NCBI GenBank assembly: GCA_005765155.1
Contig: VCCP01000002.1
Span: 3,472,001-3,536,000 of the forward strand
Length of the DNA: 64,000 nucleotides
Direction of reading: 5' to 3'
Source: Zelopaecilomyces penicillatus
Lineage: Eukaryota; Ascomycota; Sordariomycetes; Hypocreales; Pseudodiploosporaceae
Translations under genes and position numbers: made by a program
Part shown: positions 23,223 through 34,394 of the stretch, piece after piece
Layout: each line of letters opens with the position of its first letter
Position numbering within the stretch: the stretch's first letter is position 1
The notes under the pieces: generated by a model
The model's input: only the letters and a program-made list of their open reading frames with translations
The model's database searches: none
What the model was told of the DNA's origin: nothing

Positions 23223-24542
23223 ATGCCGCCCGCTGTGCAGCAGCAGAGCCCGGCGCTCTCCATCTCACTAGCCGAAGGGTCCCGGCCTTTTGCACCTGGC
23301 GAGACCATCACCGGCCGTGTCCATCGCCAGGCGCACTACGTTGACCCTTCGTCCACGGTGTTGATACGGCTGATGGGACGCGCAAAGACCAAAATCACTG
23401 TTCGGCGCAACAACTCCACATCCAACTATCGTAGCCGCGTCAATTTCTTCGGCGATGCGGGCGTTGGCGTCGTCATCTACCAAGGACCGATCCATATTCC
23501 ACCCAACAGCTCAGAGAGCCACTCATGGCCGTTTGCCATCACGATCCCTCTGAAGCCGTTCCCAGGTTGCTTCCAGGCAGGCCAAGGCCAGTGTGATCCA
23601 TTAATTCCACCCCAACAAGTTGAAGCAATGCCTCTGTCGGCCAGCTTTGCCCAGAGCCACCTACGCATGCTCGGCAAGACTGGCGAGGGCTACGTCGAGT
23701 ATCACCTCGAAGCGCAAATCTGTGATAGCCACAAAGCAGCCACAACGTCCATTCTTCCCATACACATTCGATCAAGAGCATCGCCGTCCCCTATTACGGA
23801 CTTTAGCCTCGTAACTGGTACTCCGATGCAGGCTTATGTATCCTCTCAGCGACTTCTTCCGGGCATGGAAGACATGAAACTCACCTTTGGCCAAAAGACG
23901 AAGAAACTGTTTCGATCCTCTTCAGTTCCTCAGTACCACTTCGCCCTCCACATTGAGATGCCATCTGTGCTACAACTAGGAAGCCCGAACATGTTCCCCT
24001 TTCTCATTCGCGCTGTTCCCAATTGGAGCCGCACAAGCGAACCAATTCATAACATCGCTCAAACCTTGATCGTCAAAGAATTCCGGCTCCGAGTAGAAAG
24101 CTTCACGAAAATCATAGCCCCAGGAGCATTTTCCAACTACGAGGTTGAAGATGATACCTCCTATACAGTGGTCCACTACCGACGAACAGGGTCAGGCAAA
24201 TCCCAAGTAGGGCCTCCAGAAGACGCTTTGCCTGCATACAGCCAGGCGCCGGAGGAGAAGCCCAAGGCGGCCAAAGAAGAAGAGGCTCCTCCCTCGGCAG
24301 ACGATCTAATTGTGCCCCTGAGCACTGAGAATCAGTCCCTGGATCTCGGCAAAGCGTTGTCTCTCCGACTCACCTCCGCCACCAACAGGTTGCCGCTTAA
24401 TGCGTGTTTTTCTACATACAACATATATCACGCTCATAACCTCCGTTGGAACATTGTTATCTCAATCGCTGGAGAGGATGTTAAGCTGGGCAGCCAGAAA
24501 CAAGTCGTGCTGATGGGGCCTAGCGATGAGCAGATGCGCTGA
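23223..24542 (+). CDS. Alpha-arrestin domain protein
   Basis: Single exon, 439 residues. The N-terminal half reads as an arrestin-N beta sandwich: LSISLAEGSRPFAPGETITG, then STVLIRLMGRAKTKI, IPPNSSESHSWPFAITIPL and GEGYVEYHLEAQI. A second sandwich with a basic patch follows. A proline-tyrosine motif LPAYSQAP lies near residue 336, of the LPxY kind bound by WW domains of Rsp5-type ubiquitin ligases, and an Lys/Glu-rich linker follows. Fungal alpha-arrestins act as adaptors that recruit the ligase to plasma-membrane transporters, so the protein may control permease turnover; which target is unknown. Convergent with the 24702 gene, 159 bp away. The start has a clean A-rich context. Confidence 0.85.
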   Translation: MPPAVQQQSPALSISLAEGSRPFAPGETITGRVHRQAHYVDPSSTVLIRLMGRAKTKITVRRNNSTSNYRSRVNFFGDAGVGVVIYQGPIHIPPNSSESHSWPFAITIPLKPFPGCFQAGQGQCDPLIPPQQVEAMPLSASFAQSHLRMLGKTGEGYVEYHLEAQICDSHKAATTSILPIHIRSRASPSPITDFSLVTGTPMQAYVSSQRLLPGMEDMKLTFGQKTKKLFRSSSVPQYHFALHIEMPSVLQLGSPNMFPFLIRAVPNWSRTSEPIHNIAQTLIVKEFRLRVESFTKIIAPGAFSNYEVEDDTSYTVVHYRRTGSGKSQVGPPEDALPAYSQAPEEKPKAAKEEEAPPSADDLIVPLSTENQSLDLGKALSLRLTSATNRLPLNACFSTYNIYHAHNLRWNIVISIAGEDVKLGSQKQVVLMGPSDEQMR

Positions 24543-24701
24543 TGAAGCATGGCTCTAGATGGAGCATATACTACCTACCTTGGTGGACAACGTGCAACAG
24601 TGAACAGAACAAACGCATTAGTCGACTCCTCCTTCAAAAATATTATTCTCATACACTATCATGCCATTATGATCACACTGGTTTCCCCATAATCACTCTC
24701 A

Positions 24702-25720
24702 TCAGTCCCTATCCTCGGGGTGGAAGACCAAGGCCCGAACTTCAATACTCTCTCGTGTAGGTGCATCAGCCGCCGCTGACGAATCAACAAATGCCGTATG
24801 AGGCACACGACGAGCTCTACCATCCGTCTTGCTATCAAAACACTTAATCAAGAGCACCTCCTCCGGCGTCAGACCCGACTTGTAGTACCACCGATGTGAC
24901 TTGTTGTGCCGAACTGCATATGTTTCGCCCCGTCGGTTAGGGTAAATGAGCTCAATCACTTCAAGATCTGAATCTGGCACGGAACCGGCTTCGGCAACAG
25001 CCAGGGGGTCTCGCTGGATCACCTTGATGGGCCGCCACACGTTGATGATTTGCACGCGGCCCTTGAGGAGCTGGTCAGCCTCGTTGGGAAGGTGATGGGA
25101 CACGCGGGAGAGAGCTGCGCTGTAGGACTGGTCGATGTGGACGCGCTGGACTGGACCTCGGAGTGTGCGGCCCTGGGAGTTGTCGTTTGGCGATTGGCGA
25201 CGGATAGTGTGGTCGAAGATGAAGACTCGAGAGGCGCCGGTGCTGCGCAAATGATAGTTTAGACAAACAGAGACTCAATTCACCTCTCTCTCTCTCTATC
25301 TCAATAGAGGGTAATCACAACAGTATTTACTTACACCTCTTTCAAAAGCTTTTCTGTTTCCGGGTAGTAGACAGCTTTGATATGCTCTTCATCCAGGAAA
25401 TCTTTTTCAGCAGCCGACTGCTTGTGGAACTGGAAGCCATTTTTGTCGAGCGTGTACTGGTCCTCCTCGCCAGCTAGATCCTTGACTGTCACGGTGTGAG
25501 GTTCCACAGGCCGGTCGTACGTCTCCGGACGATCAACATAGGTTGGATGTGGCGGGGATCCATCTTCGTTGGTTTTGAAGTAGTTGAGGGTTGTTTCCAC
25601 GTCATGTTTGGGCACAGTCTGCCAGGCGGCCTTCTGGGCCAGTTGTGGTTGGAATTCGGTCTTGTTGATGGATCTGAAGCTCTCGCTCGTAAAGGGGGTC
25701 TGAACGGCTGCGGCTGCCAT
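24702..25720 (-). CDS. AsaB / GA4-desaturase-like putative 2OG-Fe(II) oxygenase
   Basis: Two minus-strand exons, 25720-25335 and 25242-24702; 927 nt, 308 residues, the family's normal size. Matches the fungal hydroxylase/desaturase group that includes AsaB and the gibberellin GA4 desaturase: NYFKTNEDGSPPHPTYVDRP near the N-terminus, the histidine-aspartate pair in RVHIDQSYSAALSRV, INVWRPI, the signature HNKSHRWYYKSGLTPEEVLL and PHTAFVD near the end. HxD plus the distal PHTAF histidine is a plausible facial iron triad for a 2-oxoglutarate-dependent enzyme. Substrate unknown. Members occur inside secondary-metabolite clusters and alone; no synthase lies nearby, so this is probably a stand-alone copy. 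The next gene downstream in its own direction is the convergent arrestin. Confidence 0.85.
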
Positions 25721-26400
25721 GATGAAGTATGTATGCTAGACAAAGTTGAAGATGTATAGTTGAAGAATTCAAATGCTAGTGATTGTTGGTGAATTGTTTT
25801 CTAAACGCCCGTCTGTACTCAATGAAATTCTCTGGCATCTATATAGATATATCCTCCCGGCACGATCATCTCTCCGGATTTCTCCAAGCTTGTAGCTGGT
25901 ATTCCCCCGCAAGCACGCCATTCTTACTCACATGAACCACCACACAACCCCCATCACGAGGGATTGATAATCAGCTCTAATTAGAAATCCGAAGCCTGCA
26001 GCTAGGCGTCATAGCTGTGAATGATTATTATCCCATCTTGAGGGACTCTACTTCTGGTGAGCTGATTTCCAATTCTTCCCGGCCCATCCGCTGCCGGGGA
26101 GGGAATTGTTAAGGTAACATCTCTAATGTCAGCTTCATAATTATCATGTGCAAATGGAATCAACTTAGATGTCAATGAAGACTTGCTAGATCACGTCATT
26201 AGCATTGTTCAATCAAGGTATGGACGATCACCTTGCCCATCTATCTGGACAGAAGGACTGTCTTTCTATTTGTCTTGGACGTAGTATTGAACATGTCATT
26301 TTTTTTCAATAAGAAACTCAATAAAGAGTAGGTAGCTTGATACACCAGCAATAGTTTACAAGTGAAATCTTCCAATCATTAATTCATCATTACTATTAGA
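25721..26400. other. Promoter region of the AsaB-like gene
   Basis: A/T-rich, no gene seen. Lies between two minus-strand genes; contains the upstream region of the AsaB-like gene and the 3' region of the permease. Confidence 0.5.
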
Positions 26401-28248
26401 TTACTGGAATTTGTGCACAAGTTTCGTAATTGAAGTTCCATCATCGAGGACCTCGATTTCCTCTTCAAGTGTATATCCGCGCCACCGCGGTATGAAAACT
26501 GTCCAAATATACCAATAAACTACACTTGCAGCAAGACTTGTACCACAGATTTCGAGTTAGTCATGAGAGCATTTCGCAGAGTTCAACAGAGAATGTTTAG
26601 CAAAATCAGGGCAACCACTTACATGCTTACCCCCACAATAGCATAAGTTGCATAGAACAAGCCGCCGGGGGACTTCTCTGCTGGTGGGAAGAAAGGAGCA
26701 GCCAAAAGTCCCAGGCTGAGAGCCAGCCTCAAAATTACAGCTGGCATCCATGCTTTAAAGGGTCGCGTCAGATCGGGTCTCTTGAAACGCAGCCAGATGA
26801 GGCCGATGCCGACAGCTAGGCCAAATACCTGGCCAGCATACCCTTCAACTTCGAGTATGAAAGAGTACACTTCGCCAGATGGTGGCAGAACGATAACCAG
26901 TAAGGATGGAACGTAGTTGACAAGAAGGCCGCCCATTGGCGAATTAAAGGGTTTTGTTGAAGATAACACGTCTGAAAAGGGGAGGAAGCCTTGTCTGGCA
27001 ATCTCCTGCTTGATTCTGGCCTTGAAAACCCGTCCTCAAACTGTTAGCTCTTGAAACACGAGTATAGGATCCACATCAGGAGACAAAATAAACACTTGTG
27101 AATGAGAACTGCCTTACCATGGCAAAAGCAACAACGAATACATTGCCAGCCGCCGAAAGCGCAACAGCGAGCGGAAGAATCCTCCTACCTAGCTGCGCTC
27201 CAAACACCCGTTCAAAGTATAAGGCGGCGATAAGTTCACCACTGCCCCTGATCTCATCAATCGGCACAACGAGAAAGTAAGCCACGTTGACGAGAAAATA
27301 CATTACGCACGAGGTCACCAACGCTGTAAGCGTCACGGATCGCAAAGTGCGCACCGGGTTCTTAACCTCGTTGAGCACGTTGCTGATGTTATCCAGGCCT
27401 GCATAAGAGTAAAACACCTTGAAAAGGGCCGTAGAAATGACACCCCAGTTCCAGACACTGCCTCCCCAGAGGTTATCCCACGCCAACGGACCGGCGGTGC
27501 TGGTCTCGCTCGACTCAGTGTCCGTTGACGGGCGGGCAATGACAACGTAGACGCCAGAAACTACCATAAAGGCCACAATCCCAATCTTCATCCAGCCGAG
27601 GTAATTCTGCAAACTCACACCAGCTTTTGGAGCTACACTGTGTATCACAGTCACAGCACTCAGCAGGCTGACTGCCAGACCCTTTCGCAACGCGCCGCTG
27701 GGGTTTTCGTGCCCAGCAGCAAAGAGTACATACTGACTGAAAATAACACAGTTGCTTGAGGTGAAGCCAAGGAGAACCGCGTTGATGGCTACCAGTGTGG
27801 ATGCCAAGAATCGCGGATATCGGTATGTAAACTCGAGATACACCTTGTGCCCCCCGGAACGTGGAAGCATGCTGCCATACTCGAGTGAAATAGCCAGCCC
27901 GCATGCCGCAATGACGGCTCCGACAACCCAGAGCAGCAGAGACAGCCCGGGGCTTCCTACAGACTTGAGAATGGCCCCCGGTGTGGCAAATATACCGCTA
28001 CCGATAACTCTTGATATCACGAGGATGTATGCGCTTTGCCAACTGAGGTTTCGTCCCAAGGCAGATGTCTCGGGCAACACGTCGTCCTCGATAGATCGGG
28101 TAGGATAGTCATTCCTGATGGCACGCTCTGCTTCGTCAATGGAGAGGTACTTCTGAGCGTCTGGTAATCTCGACTCGTTCGCATTCGATGACACTGAAGA
28201 GCCAGAATCGAGCAGCGGTCTTTGCTCCGCTTCATGATAGGCAGCCAT
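26401..28248 (-). CDS. Amino-acid permease, LAT/methionine-permease (MUP) type
   Basis: Plasma-membrane APC-superfamily transporter. Three minus-strand exons: 28248-27118, 27020-26623 and 26536-26401; 1665 nt, 554 residues. The start ATG at 28248 is the first in frame; the frame extends upstream only through a TTG. A soluble acidic N-terminus is followed by about 12 hydrophobic spans. APC signatures: the first helix ISRVIGSGIFATPGAIL, CGLAISLEYGSMLPRSGGHKVYLEF, then KVFYSYAGLDNISNVLNEVK with the conserved Asn-Glu-Val loop, and the last helix ILAASVVYWYIWTVFIPRWR. Closest to fungal high- and low-affinity methionine permeases (MUP1/MUP3). The exon 3 acceptor could lie 12 nt later at 26524; I chose 26536 because it gives the full last helix. 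Substrate is inferred. Confidence 0.85.
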
Positions 28249-31200
28249 GGATATTTCTTTCTTCTGATCCTCTTTTCTTCTTTTTCCTGATACTCGGTCG
28301 AAAATAACATCCAAGGGGCGGAAATACTCGCTGCATCAGCACGACAAGTTTATCCCCCATCGAAATCCTGTAACGAAGCCGCTCTCCTATTTCATCGAAT
28401 CGTTGAACTGCGAAACCCCCGCCCTCTCGCGAGTTTGGTCCGAGGAGGCTTCGTCATCCAGCATCATCCATGGGCCAAAGACGCAATCCAGCACGAGACT
28501 ATAGCAATTATCCCGAGGCTGCCAGAAGATATGCATCCTCAGAGCGCGGCACAATACACGACCCGAAACGCGCGCCCTCGTCAGTCGCTATACATATTGC
28601 GCAATATAATAAACCAGGGCAGGGCGGGAGGCAAAACGTACAACCCTCTTTGTGGCCATCCATCATGGCGTGAGTGGGTGGTGGTCGCACGTCATCAGGT
28701 TAAAATCGGCGTTGTGCGTGAGTGCCAACAGCGGTTTCATCCGCCTGGAACGGAGTTCTGGCCGCCTATAGAGTTCTTGGATAATGAAATATCACAGACT
28801 TCATTGGTTTGATAAGAGACGCAGTGTTTTGTATTCTGGCGGGTTCAGTCGGGATATCCCAGCCGTCCCATAGAGAGGGTAGCACTTGCGTGTTTGGGGT
28901 TGGGCTACAGATGATGTCACTCTTATCAACCTCGGTCAAGGTCAAGCAAGTTCAGAGGCATCTCCACGTTCGGATATTGTTTCCATATTACTCCATACCC
29001 CCATGAATGCGGTGGTTTCATGTGTGTATCTGTATCTGTTCGGGCACAATTCTCCTGCCAGAGCATTATCGCAGAAACATTTTATCTGTTACATTTTAAT
29101 TGATGTCCTCGCATAAACCGCAAGAGCGGCATGGCTTGAATTGACCAAACAAAAAGGCCATCTCACAGTGACCATTTAACAGCCCTACCATTCTGAACCC
29201 GTACAGAACTACTGATAATCTAATCGAAATTTTGTGAGTAGATTAAACAGATCATGGATATAATCTAGGCAAAGCCTCTATAGTGACAATGGGCAGCTGA
29301 CCCAGAATCGTGGGTGATTCCACAATCCATGTTGCCAGACGCGAGGCTCCAGGGTAGCGGACATCATCATCACCTTTGCTTCCAGCCTGACTTCCAAGTT
29401 CCCATTACGGATAATACCTGGCGAATTTGAAATAATTGTGATAAATAGACTCATCATATTTTCTCTTGAGCCACCAACGGGCTGTATGGGTAATTTTGTA
29501 CCCCTGGTGAGACTCTACCGTGTGCGGGGTTGCAACTGAGGCCCTGGACAAGCCCGTTTTGCGTTTCGTTGGTGATACTTTGTAGGTGATACTGCAGAGA
29601 CATCACAATTCTTGCATTTCGAAACCCTCGCGGATCTCGCCGCGTCAGTTATCATCTGTGACGATACGGATAGTTCATGTGCCGACATGACCCCTCGATG
29701 AAGCGGAAAAGGCTAATAACCACCAACGGGTTCAGCCGCTCCTCTTATTTTCCTTACCCGCACTCTAGACAAACTTCGTTAGTACTAGAAAAGAGGCGAG
29801 ATTAAACCACGGCATCGGCTCGCTTCCGCCGTTTTATGAAGTCATCACGGTTGGTCGGCAACTCTAGATAAAGAAAAACACCACCATTCCATCAGATCAC
29901 CCACCAATCGAACAAGTCATTCCAGCTCCCCTATACTGGAATCCCCGAGATGGCAAAAGCAGGCTCTCGATCTTGCCCCTGGCATTGCTTCTCCTCTCTT
30001 TCCCCTTCTTTTGCGATTATGAATATCAATCTAAGGCTCGCATGTATCGCAAGGTACTACTACTGTTCCTCGTTCTTTTCCCCCTGTACGCGCGGTTGAC
30101 GCAATGCGCACCGTGTTTGGTCTATGTCCCTGCCCCTGTTCTTGTGTCCCCATCATGTGCAGGTACCATAGTGTAATTAGGTAATTAGAAGTAGGAGATG
30201 AGCCCATGTATCGTCGAACAGAAGAAATAAGAAGCAAAAAAAGGGTTGGGAGAAACCTCAAAGGATCCAGGCGCTGGAGTTGAACGGGGGCGAGGGAGAA
30301 GAGGGGGCGAGAAAAGAAGCAAAACCCGGTCGTGTCAAAGCAAGACGAGACAACACGAGACACCTGACGATGAGGTGCGCCAAACAAAGTGCATCACTTC
30401 AGCGAGGCGGTAAGCTGGAGAAGGGAGGCATCATCAAATAAGGTGGTGATGACAACCAGGTAGAAAGGCTAATGCACGACATGAAGGGTTTTCCCCCTGT
30501 GCTGTAACTCTACCACAGCACATCACCGCACTGTAATTTACCAACCAGCAAAAGTAAGGGTACATACAGTATTACATGGTGCACGTACAGGGTCTCGTCA
30601 CCGATTGTATGCCCCGAGACCTTATATTTCCAGGGCTTCCTTTGTGGGTTCCAGTGTCTCTGTGGGGAAGACATCAAACCTACCCTGGGCATCTGCACTT
30701 GGTACCAGCCCTGTAATTGCCCCATATCCGCATTTGAGACCCCCGAGGCTCATCCGTTGATCATTTGTGGTGATTAGGCAATGGATGGACCAGGAGGAGG
30801 ACATTAACTGAAATGCACAGTATTTGCGGCATATCATATCTGCTAGTTGCCTCACCTTGGCTTTCATGCTTGGGTTGGTGTCAGTACCTAAATGACTTCG
30901 TGTGCTACATTAGTAGGTGCAGATGACGTTACAGTGCACCCGATACAAATGACGGAATGCTGTAGGAGTCGACGAACCAACAGAAGCGAAGCTACGAAAG
31001 CTGATAGGCTGGCTGCGCGTCGGCTTCTCTCCGTCCCAAAACCAGGCTTCGGGTTGATTTAGGTGCACCTGTAGGTTTAGCCTGAGCCAAATGCTGGGAA
31101 ATGTGACGCACATACTTTTTGAGGGGGGTTTCGCACCAGAGGATTGTCCAACTTTTGTCGTCGCGATTCCAATCATGACCCATTCGTAAGCCCGCAAATA

Positions 31201-32830
31201 AGACCTGCAGGTGATATTTCCCCATTGCCTGTGCCCTGGCAGCCTGCTATTGTACATCATTGGATGAACATACGCAAACAAAAACCTGTAGAAGAGGCCT
31301 GTGATTGGCTCTATTCCGACAGCCGGGTTTGAGCCTATTCCCATTTGTTACATGCAACAAGGCGGGCTTCCTTCTCCAGCCTGTCAACAGATTCACCCCT
31401 TGTTCGACCATGCGGAAATGTGGATTTGGACGTACATCCGCGCATCTTGCCACCGTCCAAGACACGCAGTCGGGCCTCCGTAGTATTTCGGGGTCGAGGG
31501 TATTGTGCATATTGCGGTGTGTGTGTGTGTGCGCGCACGCAGATGTGGATCTCACCACAAGGCAGAAGAGTCTGCAGATGATATTGAGAATCATCAATTT
31601 CCTATGCGGTAGGTAACCATAGTTGTACGTCCAGCGCACATTGCGGTACACTTGTTTGTCTGTGCCCTGCATATGTCTGCTCATAGGATCCTCCGAGGAA
31701 CAAAAAAAAGGAATAGCCAAGGGAACAGACACAAAGCCTAGCAAAGTTTCGTCTCAAGTCATAATCTTCCGTCCACCACGCCTCCCTGAGTCAGTAATTA
31801 GTATTCCAATGCTTGTTTTGTTCATATCTTGCTCGTTTTCTTCCACACAGGCTCAACGACCAAGCTAGAAAGGCATACTGCAAGCCCAACGTCAATCACC
31901 AAGGACAATTGGGAGGGAACCCATCGTCTGCCAGGCTACATGCCTTCTGACCAACGAGCATCATAAAATGATATCAGGATAGTACGAGTTGGAGAATATT
32001 CTGTCTCTGGTTTGTTTGCCACGTAGAGAGGGCATGAAAATAATGGTATATTCACTGACACCAGTGGATTTGTGTTCAAAGGCATCATTGTCCCCGTATG
32101 CCTAGTTTCTCTTGTTAGCTATAAGTGGTGTAATAGTAATAACCCTGCTCCTGTACACGGCGACAGTAATAAGCTCGGACCAGTATTTCGGAGGTTGCGT
32201 TCCCTCGTAACACCAAGCAAGTGCACGTGCTTCGAAAGTAGTAGTGGAGCTTGTCTACTAAAGGAATCCATTGCTGTCTACTGTATAATGAAGCCAGTAT
32301 GCGTATATGCTACGATAGTCTGGTCTGCCATTTGTCATAAGAGACGAGACTTCCTGGTATCACAATGTAATTCTTCAACTGGGGCACAGGTTCACTACTG
32401 CTTGCAAGGATGACAAATATATTGGGTGAATGTCTCATTTGAGCTATATCGTCGTGTATACAGATCCCGCCAAAGAAATCTTCATACCCAGAACCGAGAA
32501 CAAGATGCGTGGACATGAAGAGTGTTCCAAAAAAAAAAAAAAAAAGGAAGCCAAAACAAATAAGGGTAAGAGTTACAAGCCCATAATAGACGCCAGAAAA
32601 TGATTCCCCAACATTCCTTCTAAAAATCTGAAGGTTGGAATGCAGGAAAGAAAAATAAGATATTAAATCGCAATGAAGGAGCGAACTCCGTCAAAATGTA
32701 TCCCGAACAGTTCCAAAGTAACTCCTCTAGCTGTTTGCACAGATCCCAAGTCCATTTCTTCCCAAACAGGGCGCTTTTGGTGATTCTTGATTGTGTTTTC
32801 TTGACTTTGCTCAACTCGTCGTAGGAATGC
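28249..32830. other. 4.6-kb intergenic region
   Basis: No gene could be supported. Open frames of 60-165 codons on both strands lack domains, splice logic or sensible starts. Two patches look like promoter or UTR sequence: 28320-28800 upstream of the permease and 29860-30180 with pyrimidine-rich runs. There is a (GT)n tract near 31517-31535 and a 16-17-base A run at about 32529-32545. Confidence 0.45.
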
Positions 32831-34394
32831 TCACGAGGTCCACTGCTGCAGATCTCCGACGACTTGGTAAGTTGGGTTGGCAGAGTGACCATCCCCGCCA
32901 TTCTTGTCCCATGCCCACCGGTTGGCGTATTCTGTCGGTAGTAGACCCTGCATCATGTCGACGATGTAATCGCCAATTACAGGAAGGAACTTCCAACCGT
33001 GAAATGAGCCACCAGTGGCCACGTAAAGCCCATTGCAATGAGGATGGGGTGTGATGAGGAAGTCATGAGTCGGTGTAGAGGCATCCCTAGATTGTATTGT
33101 CAGTGCGTGAATTTTAGACCAGGGGCCATGCAGGGATAGCCCAGTGTTGTCTACTTACCAGCACATTCTGTAGGAATCGATAGTAATGTTCTCAACCTCC
33201 TTGCCATAAAGACCATCGATGGTTTTCCTAGCACGGTCCTCGAAGAATTGGATGAACTCAGGGCCCGACCAAACGTTGCAAAGAGACGAGTCGGGCGTGA
33301 CCGACATCTTCTCACCGGTTGCGGGGAAGTCGATGTAATTGGTGAAGCACATATCACAGTTGAACTTGATGGTGCCATCCTTGAGAATAGACATACCCTC
33401 GCCTGGATTCCTAGTTAGCAATGCATATTCCCCCACACACTAAATGTCTTGGACTACTACCCCGGTTGAGGCGGGGGCCCAACGTACCTTTGACAGCGGG
33501 CAAACAGTTCTTCAACACAGGAATAGGGGCGAATTTCTCTTTCTGTTCTCCGTGCAGCTTCGCACAGAAGCTGATGGCGCCGGTGGCAATCACCCGGTCT
33601 CCAGCGTGGAGCTTTCGATTCTCTGGGGCGCTCTGTGCAAGCAATGAACCAGTCCGAGCACCGGTGCACATAAGAATCTTGTCCGCATGCAGCGTCTCGC
33701 CACTCTTGAGCTGAACGCCCGTGCACTCACCATCGGGGCCAAAAACAAGGGTCTGCATCTCGCCAACGACGTATTCGACACCCAAGTCAACAGCAGCTTG
33801 AGTAACTGCTTCAAGAGCCTTGTCTGCTTCGGCGTAACCAACTGTGGGGTTGTAGAGAATCTTTTCCAGGTTACCAAAGTTGGCGGTAGCGAATGCACCG
33901 TTCCATCTCGTCCGCACTTCCTCGACAGGCAGGTATTCTGATTCGTTGTGGATACCCATAGCTTTGTAAGAGTTCATGCTCTCCTCGCCAAAACTGGAGG
34001 CGTCGGCTCTTAGCATGCCGACTTCGTGGTACCATGAGTTGTAGAGATCATGCTGTCTCCAGAGGGGCATGGCCTTCATCAACATTCGCATATACAACTT
34101 GTCAGGGTAGTCGTCTCGGACAATCTTGTTGATATCATGTGAAGCAGCTCTTGGGTTAGGGAAGGCAGTTGTGTCGACCAGAGTAACTCGAACACCCCCA
34201 CGCTTGGCAAGACTAAGGGCTGTTCCAGCGCCGAAGTTCCCGGCCCCAATAATGACAACAGAGGAGAAGTCATTGCCAAGGTGGATGGATGAGGCAGATG
34301 AGATTGGAGAGGACGGCGACAGCGATGGTGATTGGAGCGGTGATGGCGAAGACGAAGGCGTCGATATCGCCGATGAATCTGTTATAACGTACAT
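32831..34394 (-). CDS. FAD-dependent amine/amino-acid oxidase (DAO family, sarcosine/saccharopine oxidase-like)
   Basis: Three minus-strand exons: 34394-33488, 33402-33159 and 33086-32831; 1407 nt, 468 residues. After a 45-residue Ser/Pro-rich leader comes the dinucleotide fold VVIIGAGNFGAGTALSLAKR with GxGxxG. SHDINKIVRDDY follows, a motif of the fructosyl-amine, pipecolate and saccharopine oxidase branch. The segment SYRMCWDASTPTHDFLITPHP aligns with the monomeric sarcosine oxidase site whose cysteine is covalently bound to FAD, and GSFHGWKFLPVIGDYI closes the FAD site. The reaction is likely oxidative cleavage of a secondary amine with hydrogen peroxide release. The C-terminus ends QQWTS, so no PTS1 peroxisomal signal. 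Exact substrate unknown. The upstream in-frame TTG at 34421 is not a plausible start. Confidence 0.88.

Noticed and set aside
29950..30180. Short plus-strand frame starting at 29950 with hydrophobic stretches
   Set aside because: Looks like pyrimidine-rich leader sequence; no conserved motif, and an alternative splice gives only a few residues more.
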